Positions 17,030-26,645 of a stretch of 64,000 bases of DNA are shown piece by piece; position 1 is the first letter of the stretch; each line of letters starts with the position of its first letter. The DNA is from Flagellimonas algicola. GTDB taxonomy: Bacteria; Bacteroidota; Bacteroidia; Flavobacteriales; Flavobacteriaceae. Position numbers and translations under genes: made by a program. The stretch lies in NCBI RefSeq assembly GCF_005937185.1, contig NZ_VCNI01000001.1, positions 554,657 through 618,656 of the forward strand. The letters are read 5' to 3'. The notes beneath the pieces were generated by a model. It saw only the letters and a list, made by a program, of their open reading frames with translations. It was not told the origin of the DNA and did not search any database.

Positions 17030-18421
17030 TTATTCTTGATATTCTGGATTTAGTTCGGAGGGAATAGGAGCTTGGGTTTCTTGCCACCACAATGTAAGCT
17101 GACCCAGAAGTTCCATAGCTTTTTCAGGATGCTCCAAAACCAGATTATGACCTTCTCCAATATCGTCTTTCAAGTTGTACAGCTCCATTCCCTTATCTTC
17201 AAAATAGTAATGTAACTTCCAATCCGCATCGCGTATTACTGAACCCGGACGTGTCCGAAACAATGAATCTCTATTCTCATTATTTTTCTCATCATAAGCC
17301 TGCAAATAAATGGGAAAGTGCCAGTATAATGCCCTTTCCAGCTGATTTTTGGAACCGGATAAAAGGGGCAATAGATTGCCCCCGTCAAGAAGATCCTCCT
17401 CATATTCGATACCCGCCGCACCAAGAAGGGTAGGGAACAGGTCCAAATTGGTGATAGGAACTTCACTGATGGTATTGGGTTGGATTTTATCCTTCCAAAC
17501 AAAAAAGAAGGGTTCCCGGATTCCTCCCTCGTAGTAACTACCTTTTCCAGCGCGAAGCGGTTTTTGCTGGGTTATTCCATACAATCCTCCATTGTCCGAG
17601 GTAAAAACTATAAGCGTATGCTCAAAATGGCCTTTTTCTTTAAGTTTAGACAGGAGCAAACCTATGTTTCTATCCAAGTTTTCAACCATGGTGGCGTAGG
17701 CCGCATTGTTCTGCCCTTGACTTCCTGCCTTGTTTTCGTATTTGTCCAGCAATGTCGTTATCGGCTGTATGGGCGTATGAACCGCATAGGGAGAATAGTA
17801 TAAAAAGAAGGGGCCACTAACCGAATCCACAAACGCTAGCGTTTGTTCCATGACCAGGTCCGTTAGATGCCCATTTTTCCCGGCTTCAATCTTTACGTTT
17901 TTGTAGGGTGGATAATAACTACTGGGATGTCCGTTATGCCCGCCGCCAATATTCTTTTCAAAACCAAAGTCCAAAGGATTTTCGCTTAAATGCCATTTAC
18001 CAGCATGGCAGGTTGAATAACCATGTTGCTGTAAAACCTCCGGAAATACCTTATGCTTTTGTGCCAAGGTTGTTGTGTTTTTGGTTGGGATAAGCTTTCG
18101 ATGCCTGGCATTTCCTCTTTCAGAACTGGCCACGGTATAAATACCATGCTTAGGAGTCCATTGTCCGGTCATTAAGCAGGCGCGGCTAGGGGCACAATTG
18201 GCGGCAGCCGCATAGCCGTTAGTAAAAACCATCCCCTGTTTGGCCAAGGCATCCAAATTGGGGGTCTCATAAAATTCTGAGCCCATAAAACCCAAATCTT
18301 TCCAACCCATATCGTCTATGTTGATCAACACGATATTGGGTAAGGTTGAAGGGTTTTCATTTGGGATACAAGAACAAACCATCCATGCAAAAACCAGGTA
18401 AAAAAGTACACGCAATCTCAT
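17030..18421 (-). CDS. formylglycine-dependent sulfatase lipoprotein
   Basis: 463 residues, S1 sulfatase family. Cys76 in NCAPSRACLMTGQ is the C-x-P-S-R residue that the maturase converts to formylglycine; metal ligands are in INIDDMGW (~34-40) and FTSDNGG. The signal ends in VCSC, giving a lipoprotein at Cys18 on the outer cell surface or periplasmic face. The family removes sulfate esters, in marine Bacteroidota usually from algal polysaccharides. Here there is no SusC/SusD pair or glycoside hydrolase alongside, so the substrate cannot be assigned and it is not in a recognisable utilisation locus. Confidence 0.88.
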   Translation of the reverse strand: MRLRVLFYLVFAWMVCSCIPNENPSTLPNIVLINIDDMGWKDLGFMGSEFYETPNLDALAKQGMVFTNGYAAAANCAPSRACLMTGQWTPKHGIYTVASSERGNARHRKLIPTKNTTTLAQKHKVFPEVLQQHGYSTCHAGKWHLSENPLDFGFEKNIGGGHNGHPSSYYPPYKNVKIEAGKNGHLTDLVMEQTLAFVDSVSGPFFLYYSPYAVHTPIQPITTLLDKYENKAGSQGQNNAAYATMVENLDRNIGLLLSKLKEKGHFEHTLIVFTSDNGGLYGITQQKPLRAGKGSYYEGGIREPFFFVWKDKIQPNTISEVPITNLDLFPTLLGAAGIEYEEDLLDGGNLLPLLSGSKNQLERALYWHFPIYLQAYDEKNNENRDSLFRTRPGSVIRDADWKLHYYFEDKGMELYNLKDDIGEGHNLVLEHPEKAMELLGQLTLWWQETQAPIPSELNPEYQE

Positions 18422-18539
18422 GGGCGTGATATTAGCCCATATTTATCAGAATACAAAATTTGACACCTTCATTGTTGCCGCCAATCACCAAAAGAAAACC
18501 ACTTAAAGTCACTTCATTGTGATTCAATAGGAATCCAAA

Positions 18540-20018
18540 TCAATCCAAATAATCATTGGCTGCGGTAACACGTTCGGTAACATGCGAATTTAGCTCACTA
18601 ACAGCCGCTTGAAATTCAGCGCTATTGTTTAAAAAAGTATAACCTTCAATTTCTGATGTGGCGTAAGGCTCTATCAATGCAGAATACGTTGCATATTGTG
18701 ACTGAATGTTGCTAACGCTAAAAGCGTCATTGATTATTTCCTGGACATAAGTGTCATATTTCTCTTTGTAAACAGCATCTTGATATAAGTAACCTATCAA
18801 TGGCCATTCCGATGCACTTAATCCTGAAAAATCCAAAGATAGCGCTCCACCCATTTTGCCAGTTTGCAAGGCCTCATTATTGTCCCAGGGTATCCATGTC
18901 AATTTATAGGTGTCTGGGCTATTATACAAGTAGTAATTATGGGTCATGAGTCCATAGGTGTCCCAGTTCTGAATTACCGTGTTTGCTGCTAGATATTTAA
19001 GGAAAACATCGGTATCAAAAATGGCATCCAGATTTTCCCGCCAAGTTGCAGCATCTGTTGTTCTGGAATCGTCATGCAAAATGGAAAGTAATGCAGATAC
19101 ATCTGAAAAATCGGCTTCATCTTCATTGTTTTTCTTAACGTATTCATCTTCATCATAAGTGCCTTCTGCAAAACTGGCCGCATCCCCGTCGGGTTTATAA
19201 AGGTTGCCATCATCATCAGAGTAATTTGCTGCCAAAACAGTATCCTCTACATCTTCTACCATGGTATATACCCCAAAATATATTGGACCTTCACCAAAGT
19301 CCACGTAAACCGTATAAAATGCGGTATGCGAACCTGCCAATCCAGCATTTATAAACACATCCCCTGCAACTTTTTCCCTCAACATTGAGTTGTCGTCAAA
19401 ATTATTCTTTAAATGCAATTTTTTGAATCCATAAAAACGTTGATTGTCTATTTGAGGATAATCGTCTTCAAACTCATCAAAATCAAGCTTAAACGATAAT
19501 TTTAAGTTTCCCTGTTGCCAAGTTGATTGCAAACTTGAATTCCCCTTAAAACGAACACCAACTCTATACCATTCAACTCCATTGTAATATACCTCAGCGG
19601 GAACAAAAATTGGGTCTTCGTCAGTATCTATCAATCCACCGCCAATACCTCCAGAGCCAAAAGTACCATAGGTTTCCGTCATATCATCCAACATACTTTG
19701 CCAGCGAGCCTCCGTTATTTCAATATCGATACGTTTAACAGCAAGGTCTTCAAAAACTTCATCAAAATTTGGGTCCACATCATTACTATGGGTTTCAGTG
19801 GTCCAGTCCGTTGCTTCAAAATCCGTATCATCCACCACCTCTTCAGTATCATCTATTACTTGCTCCTCTTCTGCAGATGTTATGCTATCATCGTCACTAC
19901 AAGCAAAGAATAGTATTCCCATAAATAGAACCCATGAGACTCTAAATATCGTTTTTATTGCAGTTATCCTATTTCCATTTGCTGATGCCATAGCCCATTT
20001 TAAATTTTCTTTTTTCAT
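18540..20018 (-). CDS. CotH kinase family lipoprotein
   Basis: 492 residues. A signal (VSWVLFMGILFFAC) gives a lipoprotein at about residue 40, followed by a ~30-residue acidic linker (EEEQVIDDTEEVVDDTD). The CotH domain starts near residue 93 (KRIDIEITEARWQSML) and includes VGVRFKGNSSL, KKLHLKNNFDDNSMLREK, the ATP-site-like VYTMVEDVEDTV and WIPWDNNEAL. CotH proteins are atypical protein kinases of spore coats and of cell-surface proteins in other bacteria. A surface role is likely; the target is unknown. Confidence 0.8.
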   Translation of the reverse strand: MKKENLKWAMASANGNRITAIKTIFRVSWVLFMGILFFACSDDDSITSAEEEQVIDDTEEVVDDTDFEATDWTTETHSNDVDPNFDEVFEDLAVKRIDIEITEARWQSMLDDMTETYGTFGSGGIGGGLIDTDEDPIFVPAEVYYNGVEWYRVGVRFKGNSSLQSTWQQGNLKLSFKLDFDEFEDDYPQIDNQRFYGFKKLHLKNNFDDNSMLREKVAGDVFINAGLAGSHTAFYTVYVDFGEGPIYFGVYTMVEDVEDTVLAANYSDDDGNLYKPDGDAASFAEGTYDEDEYVKKNNEDEADFSDVSALLSILHDDSRTTDAATWRENLDAIFDTDVFLKYLAANTVIQNWDTYGLMTHNYYLYNSPDTYKLTWIPWDNNEALQTGKMGGALSLDFSGLSASEWPLIGYLYQDAVYKEKYDTYVQEIINDAFSVSNIQSQYATYSALIEPYATSEIEGYTFLNNSAEFQAAVSELNSHVTERVTAANDYLD

Positions 20019-20207
20019 AATAAATCGATTATACTGTTTAGGTATAATTAGATGCTATTCGAAAAAAAAACTTGTGCTTTGAATTTGAAACAGGGATAGG
20101 AAAAATGCTATTAACAGGATTGGGGACATGTAATAAGTTCGGGCTCAGGTGCTGTAGTATCAGATTTTAAGCAAAAACTATATCCGGTACTCGGTAAGAA
20201 ATAGGTC

Positions 20208-21161
20208 TTACTTGATGGTAAAAGTTCGCAGCAAACCTTTGGACGTAGGATTGGGAACTTCAGAAATCAGCACATAATTACCGGGGTCCAATTGGGCGGT
20301 AAAATAGCCGGTGCGTCCGGCGGGCATGTCGTTTACCCCGCCCAAAAAGGTAAGTCCTTCGGGTGCTGGCTCCATGAGTCCGGTTGGGGTGGCCCAGTTC
20401 ATCCAGTCTTCCAGTTCTTCCATATTGGCATCTTTGCCCAGTTTTACCAAATTGATATCGTGGCCCACAAAATTTTCGTGTACAATCTGGTCTACAAAAT
20501 GAACAGAAAAAGTCTGCAGTCCGCCCACAATGGAATCCTTGGTAAAAATACCATTGGTGCTGGATACACTTAGGTTAATATTGGCCTTTAATCCCTGGTT
20601 CCCCGATTTTTGCTCCGAGACCACCAAATCCTTGGTCATACCCATGGACGTATGGAAAATGCCGTTGCCCATTTTTACATAACACTCCAAAATGTAATTG
20701 CCCGGCTCTAGGTATAGGGTCGTCTCGGCAGTTTCACCAGGGGACAGCAACCCTGTTCCACCAAGAAATTTCACCTCACTGAACCACTCCGGCAATTGGC
20801 CAAAGGCTTCCATGGCCTCATCCATTTTACCTTCATTGATGAGTTTCATTCCAGCATCAAAAATGGGTCCTATCACTTTTTCAGCGTCCTCGGCAGTTTT
20901 ACCTGGAGGGTATTTGTCCACAAGGATAAAATGTGTTTCAGTGGATAGATTTTTATACCGAAAAGTGTTCCACCCGGAAGTTATGGTATCTGACATTTGA
21001 AAGTCCATGTTCTCCGTGACGACTTCCACCACCTTTCCAATCTCAGTAGAATCAGCAGATGTTTTCTTCTCGGGTTTACAGGACAGGCAAAAGAGGGTTA
21101 GGGACACTAACAATATTGAAAGTACCCAGGGAGTTCCCATGCCATTTAATAACGTTCTCAT
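20208..21161 (-). CDS. hypothetical lipoprotein with two beta-sandwich halves
   Basis: 317 residues from the ATG at 21159-21161; the earlier Met codons precede a non-signal stretch. The signal LLVSLTLFCLSC gives a lipoprotein. Two halves of ~130 residues each contain a similar motif: PGETAETTLYLEPGNYILECYV in the first, PAGRTGYFTAQLDPGNYVLISEV in the second, the shape of a cupredoxin-like beta sandwich. The first half has Cys, His and Met nearby (CYVKMGNGIFHTSM) that could bind copper; the second lacks them. No named family recognised. Confidence 0.6.
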   Translation of the reverse strand: MRTLLNGMGTPWVLSILLVSLTLFCLSCKPEKKTSADSTEIGKVVEVVTENMDFQMSDTITSGWNTFRYKNLSTETHFILVDKYPPGKTAEDAEKVIGPIFDAGMKLINEGKMDEAMEAFGQLPEWFSEVKFLGGTGLLSPGETAETTLYLEPGNYILECYVKMGNGIFHTSMGMTKDLVVSEQKSGNQGLKANINLSVSSTNGIFTKDSIVGGLQTFSVHFVDQIVHENFVGHDINLVKLGKDANMEELEDWMNWATPTGLMEPAPEGLTFLGGVNDMPAGRTGYFTAQLDPGNYVLISEVPNPTSKGLLRTFTIK

Positions 21162-21306
21162 GACATCTTTTTTAGTGCTCTGAGGCAGCAACACGTTTGA
21201 CCTTCGGACCAAACATTTATAAACTAGGGGAACTGTAAGGGATTGCTTACTAAGATACTAAATTTTGAAGACAAAACACTAATATTTAGTAAGTTAACTT
21301 GGATAA

Positions 21307-21741
21307 TCAAAGACCTAAAGTTGGTAAATGCTTTACTTTATGATAGTTAAGCGTGGCCTGAATACATGCCTTCAGTTCTTCGGCAGGTAACTCGGAATTA
21401 ACGGGAAACAAAATGGCTCGATTGCCCTCAAATGCGAAGTCATTGGCAAAAACCAATCGGAAAGTATGCACCAATTTGCTGGTACATTGAAAGTAAAGCG
21501 CATATTGATCTGGAGTCCTGGATTTCCAATCCATTCGAAGGGTGCTTCCTTGTTTGGTCACAAAACTGGGTTCGCCCCACTTCAAGGTTTCTTCCAAATG
21601 GGTTATACCATCCATCTCACGAACGGCTTCCAATACCAAGCCTCTTAACCCTTGCATTTTTTCTTTTATTCCTAAAGGATAATTCTGCATTCTGGTTTCA
21701 AAATCAGGGTGGGTGATGACTTTAAGTTTTCCCATGTTCAA
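21307..21741 (-). CDS. DUF1801 domain protein
   Basis: 144 residues of the YdhG-like DUF1801 fold: LEETLKWGEPSFV near residue 48, then RMDWKSRTPDQYALYFQC and the FEGNRAILFPVN strand pair and the C-terminal helix LKACIQATLNYH. Soluble, no catalytic residues known for the family. It is divergent from the acyltransferase gene. Confidence 0.8.
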   Translation of the reverse strand: MNMGKLKVITHPDFETRMQNYPLGIKEKMQGLRGLVLEAVREMDGITHLEETLKWGEPSFVTKQGSTLRMDWKSRTPDQYALYFQCTSKLVHTFRLVFANDFAFEGNRAILFPVNSELPAEELKACIQATLNYHKVKHLPTLGL

Positions 21742-21847
21742 ATCTAATTGAAATTATTTGAAGCGTATATCTATCTCAATATTGAGGCCATCAGGCAACC
21801 TTAGTTCAATTTTTTCAGTCTTCAAGATAGAACCAATACCAATCAAC

Positions 21848-23008
21848 ATGGTCAAAAGACTGCATTATATAGACTGGCTACGAGTCATGGCATTTGGTAC
21901 GCTCATCCTTTTTCATTGTGCGGTGCCTTTTGTGGAACACTATACCTGGGAAATCAACAACAAAGAGACTTCCACATGGATTACCCGTGTTATTTGGTGG
22001 CTGCACCAATGGCGTTTGCCATTGCTGTTTTTCATAGCCGGGGTTGGGGTACGGTTCTCTTTAAGGAAAAGGTCAATTCCAGCTTTTATTGGAGAACGGT
22101 TTGTTCGATTGTTCATTCCTCTGGCCTTCGCCATTTTTTTCATCACTCCTTTTCAAGTTTATTTTGAGTGGTTGCAAAAGGGGAGGATACAGGAGGGGTT
22201 TTTAGATTTCTATCCCACCGTCTATGATATAGTTCCCTATCCAGACGGGGCATTTACCTGGAGCCATATGTGGTTTGTTGCCTATCTATTTGTCTTTACT
22301 ATTCTATTGCTTCCCGTCTTTTCTTTCTCCAAGGTGAAATGGTTTGATCGTCTGAAACCTTTTTTCAATGCAATTTTTCGAAGTCCTATAGCCCATTTGG
22401 CGTTGGCCCTTCCTTTTGTGCAGTATTTTTTTCTCTTGTATATCGATTGGCCAGAGCAGGGCAGCCTTATTGACGATTGGTATGTGTTTGTTTCATCCAT
22501 CACGTTTTACCTGTTTGGTTTTGTATTGGGGAATCTGGAAACATTCTGGCAGACCTGCTTAAAACACCGAAAGTTTTTTGCGCGAATTGCCTTGGTATTG
22601 GCCCTAGTTCTTATGTGGAAATATTTTTGGAACTGGGAGTATAATAAACCTCAGGAACAAGAACAGATTTATACCTTCGGCTTGATGAATGGGTTTCATA
22701 TCTGGACCATTATTCTGGCTTCTATTGGTTATACCATGAAATACTTGAACTTTGAAAACAAGTACTTGAGCTATTTGAATACAGCGGTCTATCCGTTTTA
22801 TATTATGCACCAAGCCGTGATCGTTGCCAGCGGGTATTATGTACTGCAATGGGAATTACCTATAGCGGTTAAGTTAATGCTGTTGATCGTGATTTGTTTA
22901 GGGGTTATATGGGTATTGTACCACTATATCATCCGAAATACCATGTTGACGCGTGTGTTATTTGGAATGAAATGGAAAAGGAAAAATTCAGAAATACCTA
23001 TTCCTTAA
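21848..23008 (+). CDS. acyltransferase-3 family membrane protein
   Basis: 386 residues from the ATG at 21848, which gives the canonical start RLHYIDWLRVMAFGTLILFHC; 30 further codons upstream are open but unlikely. About ten transmembrane segments. The conserved His in LFHCAVP and the Arg in FFIAGVGVRFSL match the acyl-transfer motifs of the OafB/MdoC group. It probably O-acylates a surface glycan or osmoregulated glucan across the inner membrane. It converges on the GNAT gene with coding ends overlapping by 11 nt. Confidence 0.8.
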   Translation: MVKRLHYIDWLRVMAFGTLILFHCAVPFVEHYTWEINNKETSTWITRVIWWLHQWRLPLLFFIAGVGVRFSLRKRSIPAFIGERFVRLFIPLAFAIFFITPFQVYFEWLQKGRIQEGFLDFYPTVYDIVPYPDGAFTWSHMWFVAYLFVFTILLLPVFSFSKVKWFDRLKPFFNAIFRSPIAHLALALPFVQYFFLLYIDWPEQGSLIDDWYVFVSSITFYLFGFVLGNLETFWQTCLKHRKFFARIALVLALVLMWKYFWNWEYNKPQEQEQIYTFGLMNGFHIWTIILASIGYTMKYLNFENKYLSYLNTAVYPFYIMHQAVIVASGYYVLQWELPIAVKLMLLIVICLGVIWVLYHYIIRNTMLTRVLFGMKWKRKNSEIPIP

Positions 23009-23450
23009 TGGTTTTGATGTAATGAACCAGCACGTCTTCCTTCCGGAATCCGATTTTCTCGTGAAATTGCTGGGCATCGGTATTCCATAGCCATGTATCG
23101 GAGCCCATTTCGGTGCAGCCTTTTCTCCTGGCCCAAGCTTCGGCCTGTTCAAAGAGCTGTCGGGCTAAACCATGTTTTCTATGCGCATTCTTGACATAAA
23201 TCATGTCTATATAACCCACAGGAGAGGTTGTAGAACCTTCAACATAGTCTACGCGTAGGGAGGTGCTTATAAAACCCACGGAGATTCCATCATCCTTGGC
23301 CATAAAAGTTTGTTGACTAGATTTTTTAAGGATGGATTTCAATCCTCTTTCAATCTCTTCTGCAGGATAATCATTAAAGAGTTTTAAGGCCATATCCCTC
23401 CAATCCGAATAATCCTGTTCTTCGTATGTCGTAATGGTCAATTCAGTCAT
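22998..23450 (-). CDS. GNAT family N-acetyltransferase
   Basis: 150 residues. Acetyl-CoA loop in KNAHRKHGLARQLFEQAEAWARRKGC (the R/Q-x-x-G-x-A-like signature near 108-116), preceded by the strand GYIDMIYV and followed by the closing DTWLWNTDAQQFHEKIGF. The sequence pattern is close to the aminoglycoside 6'-acetyltransferase-like branch, but the acceptor cannot be inferred and resistance should not be assumed. It lies 25 nt after the dehydrogenase gene in the same direction. Confidence 0.8.
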   Translation of the reverse strand: MTELTITTYEEQDYSDWRDMALKLFNDYPAEEIERGLKSILKKSSQQTFMAKDDGISVGFISTSLRVDYVEGSTTSPVGYIDMIYVKNAHRKHGLARQLFEQAEAWARRKGCTEMGSDTWLWNTDAQQFHEKIGFRKEDVLVHYIKTIKE

Positions 23451-23475
23451 TGAATTTAATTAGGCGTAACAAACA

Positions 23476-24459
23476 TCAAGATGGTCGGGACTCATCTAAA
23501 TCGATTACAATTTTACCCTTATGTTTTCCTTCACCAAAATATTGGACCAACCTTGGGATGTCCTCAAGGGAATAGGGGCCATCAATGGTTGGTTTTAGCT
23601 TGTTTTGAACATATAGTTCTGCAATACGTTCCAATCCCAAATTCGCTTTAAGGGCCAATATCTGATATTTTCTTTGGCTTAGCTTGGATAAAATCCCTCC
23701 TACAATCAGTAGTTGAACCAACCGGTTTAGCTTACCACCAATGGAAATGTATTTTCCTTTTGGGTTTAGTGCCCTTCTATAGGCGAATGCAGATTGGTTT
23801 GTTTTACAGTCCAGAATGATGTCATATTGAATTCCGGTTTTGGTAAAATTCTCTTCTTGGTAATCCAGAACATGATCAAATCCTAGTTTTAGCATAGCCT
23901 CTAATTTCTCGCCTGAATCCACTCCCGTAACTTCACAGTTTTTAAGTTTGGCCAGCTGAAGCCCATGGGTGCCAACCCCTCCGCCACCGCCATTGATCAA
24001 GACTTTCCGACCCTCTTCTAGGTTTACCTTATCGAAAGCTTGCAGGGCCAACAAAGCAGCATGGGGGATGGCAGCTGCTTGCCCAAAATCCATATTGGCT
24101 GGCATTTTCCTGATTGCCTCCGGAGACAGGCAGATGTATTCGGCAAAACTCCCAAAATTATGTTCGGAGATATCGCCAAAGACCTTGTCCCCAATCTTAA
24201 AATCTTTTACTTGCTCCCCAACGTTGGAAACCACACCGGCCAATTCCATTCCCGGAATGCTCTTTTTGGGTTTGAACAGGCCAAACATCAGGCGGTACAA
24301 ATGGGGTTTGCCTGTGGCCACTGCCCAATCATAATCATTGATTGTGGTAACTTTTATGTTGATTTGAACCTCATTTGCTTTGGGTAGTGGGGTCTGCACT
24401 TCCTGTAGTTGGAGTACTTTTTCAGGGTGACCATAAGAAGTTTGAACAATAGCTTTCAC
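23476..24459 (-). CDS. NAD(P)-dependent MDR alcohol dehydrogenase / quinone reductase
   Basis: 327 residues of the medium-chain dehydrogenase superfamily. The GroES-like N-terminal domain (PGMELAGVVSNVGEQVKDFKIGDKVFG) precedes the Rossmann fold with GGGGVGTHGLQLAK near residues 152-165. Zinc-ligand Cys clusters are missing, which points to the zinc-free quinone-oxidoreductase branch. It probably reduces quinones or enones with NADPH. The GNAT gene follows 25 nt downstream and may be co-transcribed. Confidence 0.85.
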   Translation of the reverse strand: MKAIVQTSYGHPEKVLQLQEVQTPLPKANEVQINIKVTTINDYDWAVATGKPHLYRLMFGLFKPKKSIPGMELAGVVSNVGEQVKDFKIGDKVFGDISEHNFGSFAEYICLSPEAIRKMPANMDFGQAAAIPHAALLALQAFDKVNLEEGRKVLINGGGGGVGTHGLQLAKLKNCEVTGVDSGEKLEAMLKLGFDHVLDYQEENFTKTGIQYDIILDCKTNQSAFAYRRALNPKGKYISIGGKLNRLVQLLIVGGILSKLSQRKYQILALKANLGLERIAELYVQNKLKPTIDGPYSLEDIPRLVQYFGEGKHKGKIVIDLDESRPS

Positions 24460-24520
24460 TGGTTACGAAGATCAGAAATTTTGCCTCTATTTCAAAAACC
24501 AATGACAAGCTCAGCATGAT

Positions 24521-25651
24521 TTATTTCAGATTGCCGCCAATTATCTCAAAACTAAAGGAGGCTTTACCTCCTGTAGCGGTCCAAAAATTATAAAGACTGC
24601 CCCATGTACCATCAGGGTCTCCTTGCTTGGCAAAATTCTCCAAATTGGAATTCAGGGTGTCCCAGGTATCTTGCGGCACTGCTCCGGCAGAAAGTACAAC
24701 CACAAGCGCTTTAAATTCGGTTTGGGCGTTACCAAAGGAGGGAACGCGAGCACCGTGTTCCGCAATAATATTGGCAGCCGTATACGTGGTCAGGGCATCA
24801 GCGGTAAAAACACCAAATTCCCCAGTTGAAGCTGGATTTTCTGCTACGATAACCGACTCCAATTCGTCGGGATCAATAAGCCCCATGGCATAGAGTTCTA
24901 AATTGGCGTAAGGCACGGAATTTCCACCATTGGCCACCGTTCCAAATCCCACTTCGCCTCCAACACTTCCGCGATATCTTCCACTGCCCAAATCCTCTAT
25001 TTCTTCAAAACCTCCTAACTGGCCTCCCACATTGGAGTATCCCCAATGCCCTCCAGCTGTAGTGGGGATGATACCATGATTGGTCCAATAATGTTGGATT
25101 TCATGTAAGAAAGGGCCGTTTCTGATATATTCTGCCCGTGGCATATGGATGACGGTCTTTAATTTTCCTGAAGACCCAAAGGCAGCTGTGTTATCCCAAA
25201 TATCCCTGCCTAATCCCTCAATATCGTTTTGCGCAGGCGTTGACAAACCATAGTACAGATTATCGGGTTGGGAGTCCTCTACGTTTAGGATGATGATAAA
25301 ATCAAAGTCATCATTGAAAAATTCGTAGACCTTGTTGGTCACCACTCGCATATCGCCCTCATCCACCAGGAATTTGTTGTATTCACTTTCGGAAAGAATC
25401 AAATTGGTTAATTGGTACGCTTCATCAATGGTAAAACCATCCTCCAAGGTTAAAGTGGATGGAGCCTCTGGTTCTTCCGGGTTATCCGGATCATCTGGAT
25501 CGTCTGTGTTTTCGTTGTCCTCACCAGTGGTATCCGTCATTTCATTTTCTGATTCCGTATCGGGCATCACTTCCTCTGTACTGCAGGACATCACTAAAAC
25601 TGAAAGCATTAAGAAAAGGGAAAACGCGAAGTAAGATTTTGGGGTGTTCAT
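24521..25651 (-). CDS. secreted HExxH lipoprotein, putative metallopeptidase-like
   Basis: 376 residues from the ATG at 25649-25651 (MNTPKSYFAFSLFLMLSVLVMSC, a clean lipoprotein signal; the longer frame to 25708 is not). An acidic linker rich in DDPDNPEEPE follows. The motif HEIQHYW lies near residue 190, a possible zincin HExxH, in FLHEIQHYWTNHGI; the His of TNHG might be a third ligand. Gly-rich stretches follow (GGHWGYSNVGGQLGG). No known peptidase family recognised, so enzymatic activity is inference. Confidence 0.6.
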   Translation of the reverse strand: MNTPKSYFAFSLFLMLSVLVMSCSTEEVMPDTESENEMTDTTGEDNENTDDPDDPDNPEEPEAPSTLTLEDGFTIDEAYQLTNLILSESEYNKFLVDEGDMRVVTNKVYEFFNDDFDFIIILNVEDSQPDNLYYGLSTPAQNDIEGLGRDIWDNTAAFGSSGKLKTVIHMPRAEYIRNGPFLHEIQHYWTNHGIIPTTAGGHWGYSNVGGQLGGFEEIEDLGSGRYRGSVGGEVGFGTVANGGNSVPYANLELYAMGLIDPDELESVIVAENPASTGEFGVFTADALTTYTAANIIAEHGARVPSFGNAQTEFKALVVVLSAGAVPQDTWDTLNSNLENFAKQGDPDGTWGSLYNFWTATGGKASFSFEIIGGNLK

Positions 25652-25755
25652 AAGTGTTTCTTTACCTATAGCAACGGATTCTATCAATTCATATTTTAAA
25701 GAATCCAAAGATCTCGATGAAATGCGACGAGCCTTATCAATATGCTCAATCTATT

Positions 25756-25763
25756 TATCTTTG
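25756..25763 (+). promoter_or_regulatory. -7 promoter box for menB
   Basis: TATCTTTG matches the TAnnTTTG consensus exactly, 17 nt before the ATG at 25780. The implied leader is only about 10 nt. A -33 TTG is not evident. Confidence 0.45.
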
Positions 25764-25779
25764 GGCAAATATTTATTGA

Positions 25780-26625
25780 ATGACGAATACACCGAATTGG
25801 CAGACTGCCATGGAATTTGAAGATATAACCTATAAAAAGTGCGATGGCGTCGCTCGGATTGCCATTAATCGCCCCAATGTTAGGAACGCTTTTAGACCCA
25901 AGACTACAAGTGAGCTATACCAAGCATTTTATGATGCTCAAGAAGATACCTCCATTGGAGTTGTGTTGCTTTCTGGGGAAGGCCCTTCAACGAAAGATGG
26001 GAAATGGGCATTTTGCAGTGGAGGCGATCAAAAAGCACGGGGACACCAAGGATACGTAGGAGAAGATGGATATCACAGATTGAACATTTTGGAAGTCCAA
26101 CGTCTAATCCGTTTTATGCCCAAGGTGGTGATTGCCGTTGTACCTGGTTGGGCCGTTGGGGGGGGACACAGTCTTCATGTGGTCTGCGATATGAGCTTGG
26201 CCAGTAAAGAACATGCCATTTTTAAACAAACCGATGCCGATGTGACCAGTTTTGACGGAGGCTATGGTTCGGCCTATTTGGCCAAAATGGTAGGTCAGAA
26301 AAAGGCCCGTGAGATTTTCTTTTTAGGTAGGAACTACTCTGCACAGGAAGCTTATGAAATGGGAATGGTAAATGCGGTTGTTCCACATGACGAGCTTGAA
26401 TCCACTGCCTATGAATGGGCCCAGGAGGTATTGGCCAAGTCCCCAACCTCCATTAAAATGCTCAAATTTGCCATGAATCTAACTGATGATGGCATGGTAG
26501 GGCAGCAAGTATTTGCCGGAGAAGCCACTCGCTTAGCTTATATGACCGAAGAGGCCAAAGAGGGTAGAAATGCGTTTTTGGAAAAAAGAAAGCCCAATTT
26601 TGGTAAGAATAATTGGATTCCTTAG
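25780..26625 (+). CDS. menB: 1,4-dihydroxy-2-naphthoyl-CoA synthase
   Basis: 281 residues of the crotonase fold; it closes the second ring of menaquinone by Dieckmann cyclisation of o-succinylbenzoyl-CoA. The start of the core (YKKCDGVARIAINRPNVRNAFRP), the oxyanion loop CSGGDQKARG (79-88) and QTDADVTSFDGGYGS (150-164) are diagnostic. In that last motif Asp152 occupies the position that is Gly in bicarbonate-using MenB, the arrangement known for type II, bicarbonate-independent enzymes. No other men gene is nearby. Menaquinone is the main respiratory quinone of this phylum. Confidence 0.9.
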   Translation: MTNTPNWQTAMEFEDITYKKCDGVARIAINRPNVRNAFRPKTTSELYQAFYDAQEDTSIGVVLLSGEGPSTKDGKWAFCSGGDQKARGHQGYVGEDGYHRLNILEVQRLIRFMPKVVIAVVPGWAVGGGHSLHVVCDMSLASKEHAIFKQTDADVTSFDGGYGSAYLAKMVGQKKAREIFFLGRNYSAQEAYEMGMVNAVVPHDELESTAYEWAQEVLAKSPTSIKMLKFAMNLTDDGMVGQQVFAGEATRLAYMTEEAKEGRNAFLEKRKPNFGKNNWIP

Positions 26626-26645
26626 ACATACTACCCAAAAACTTT

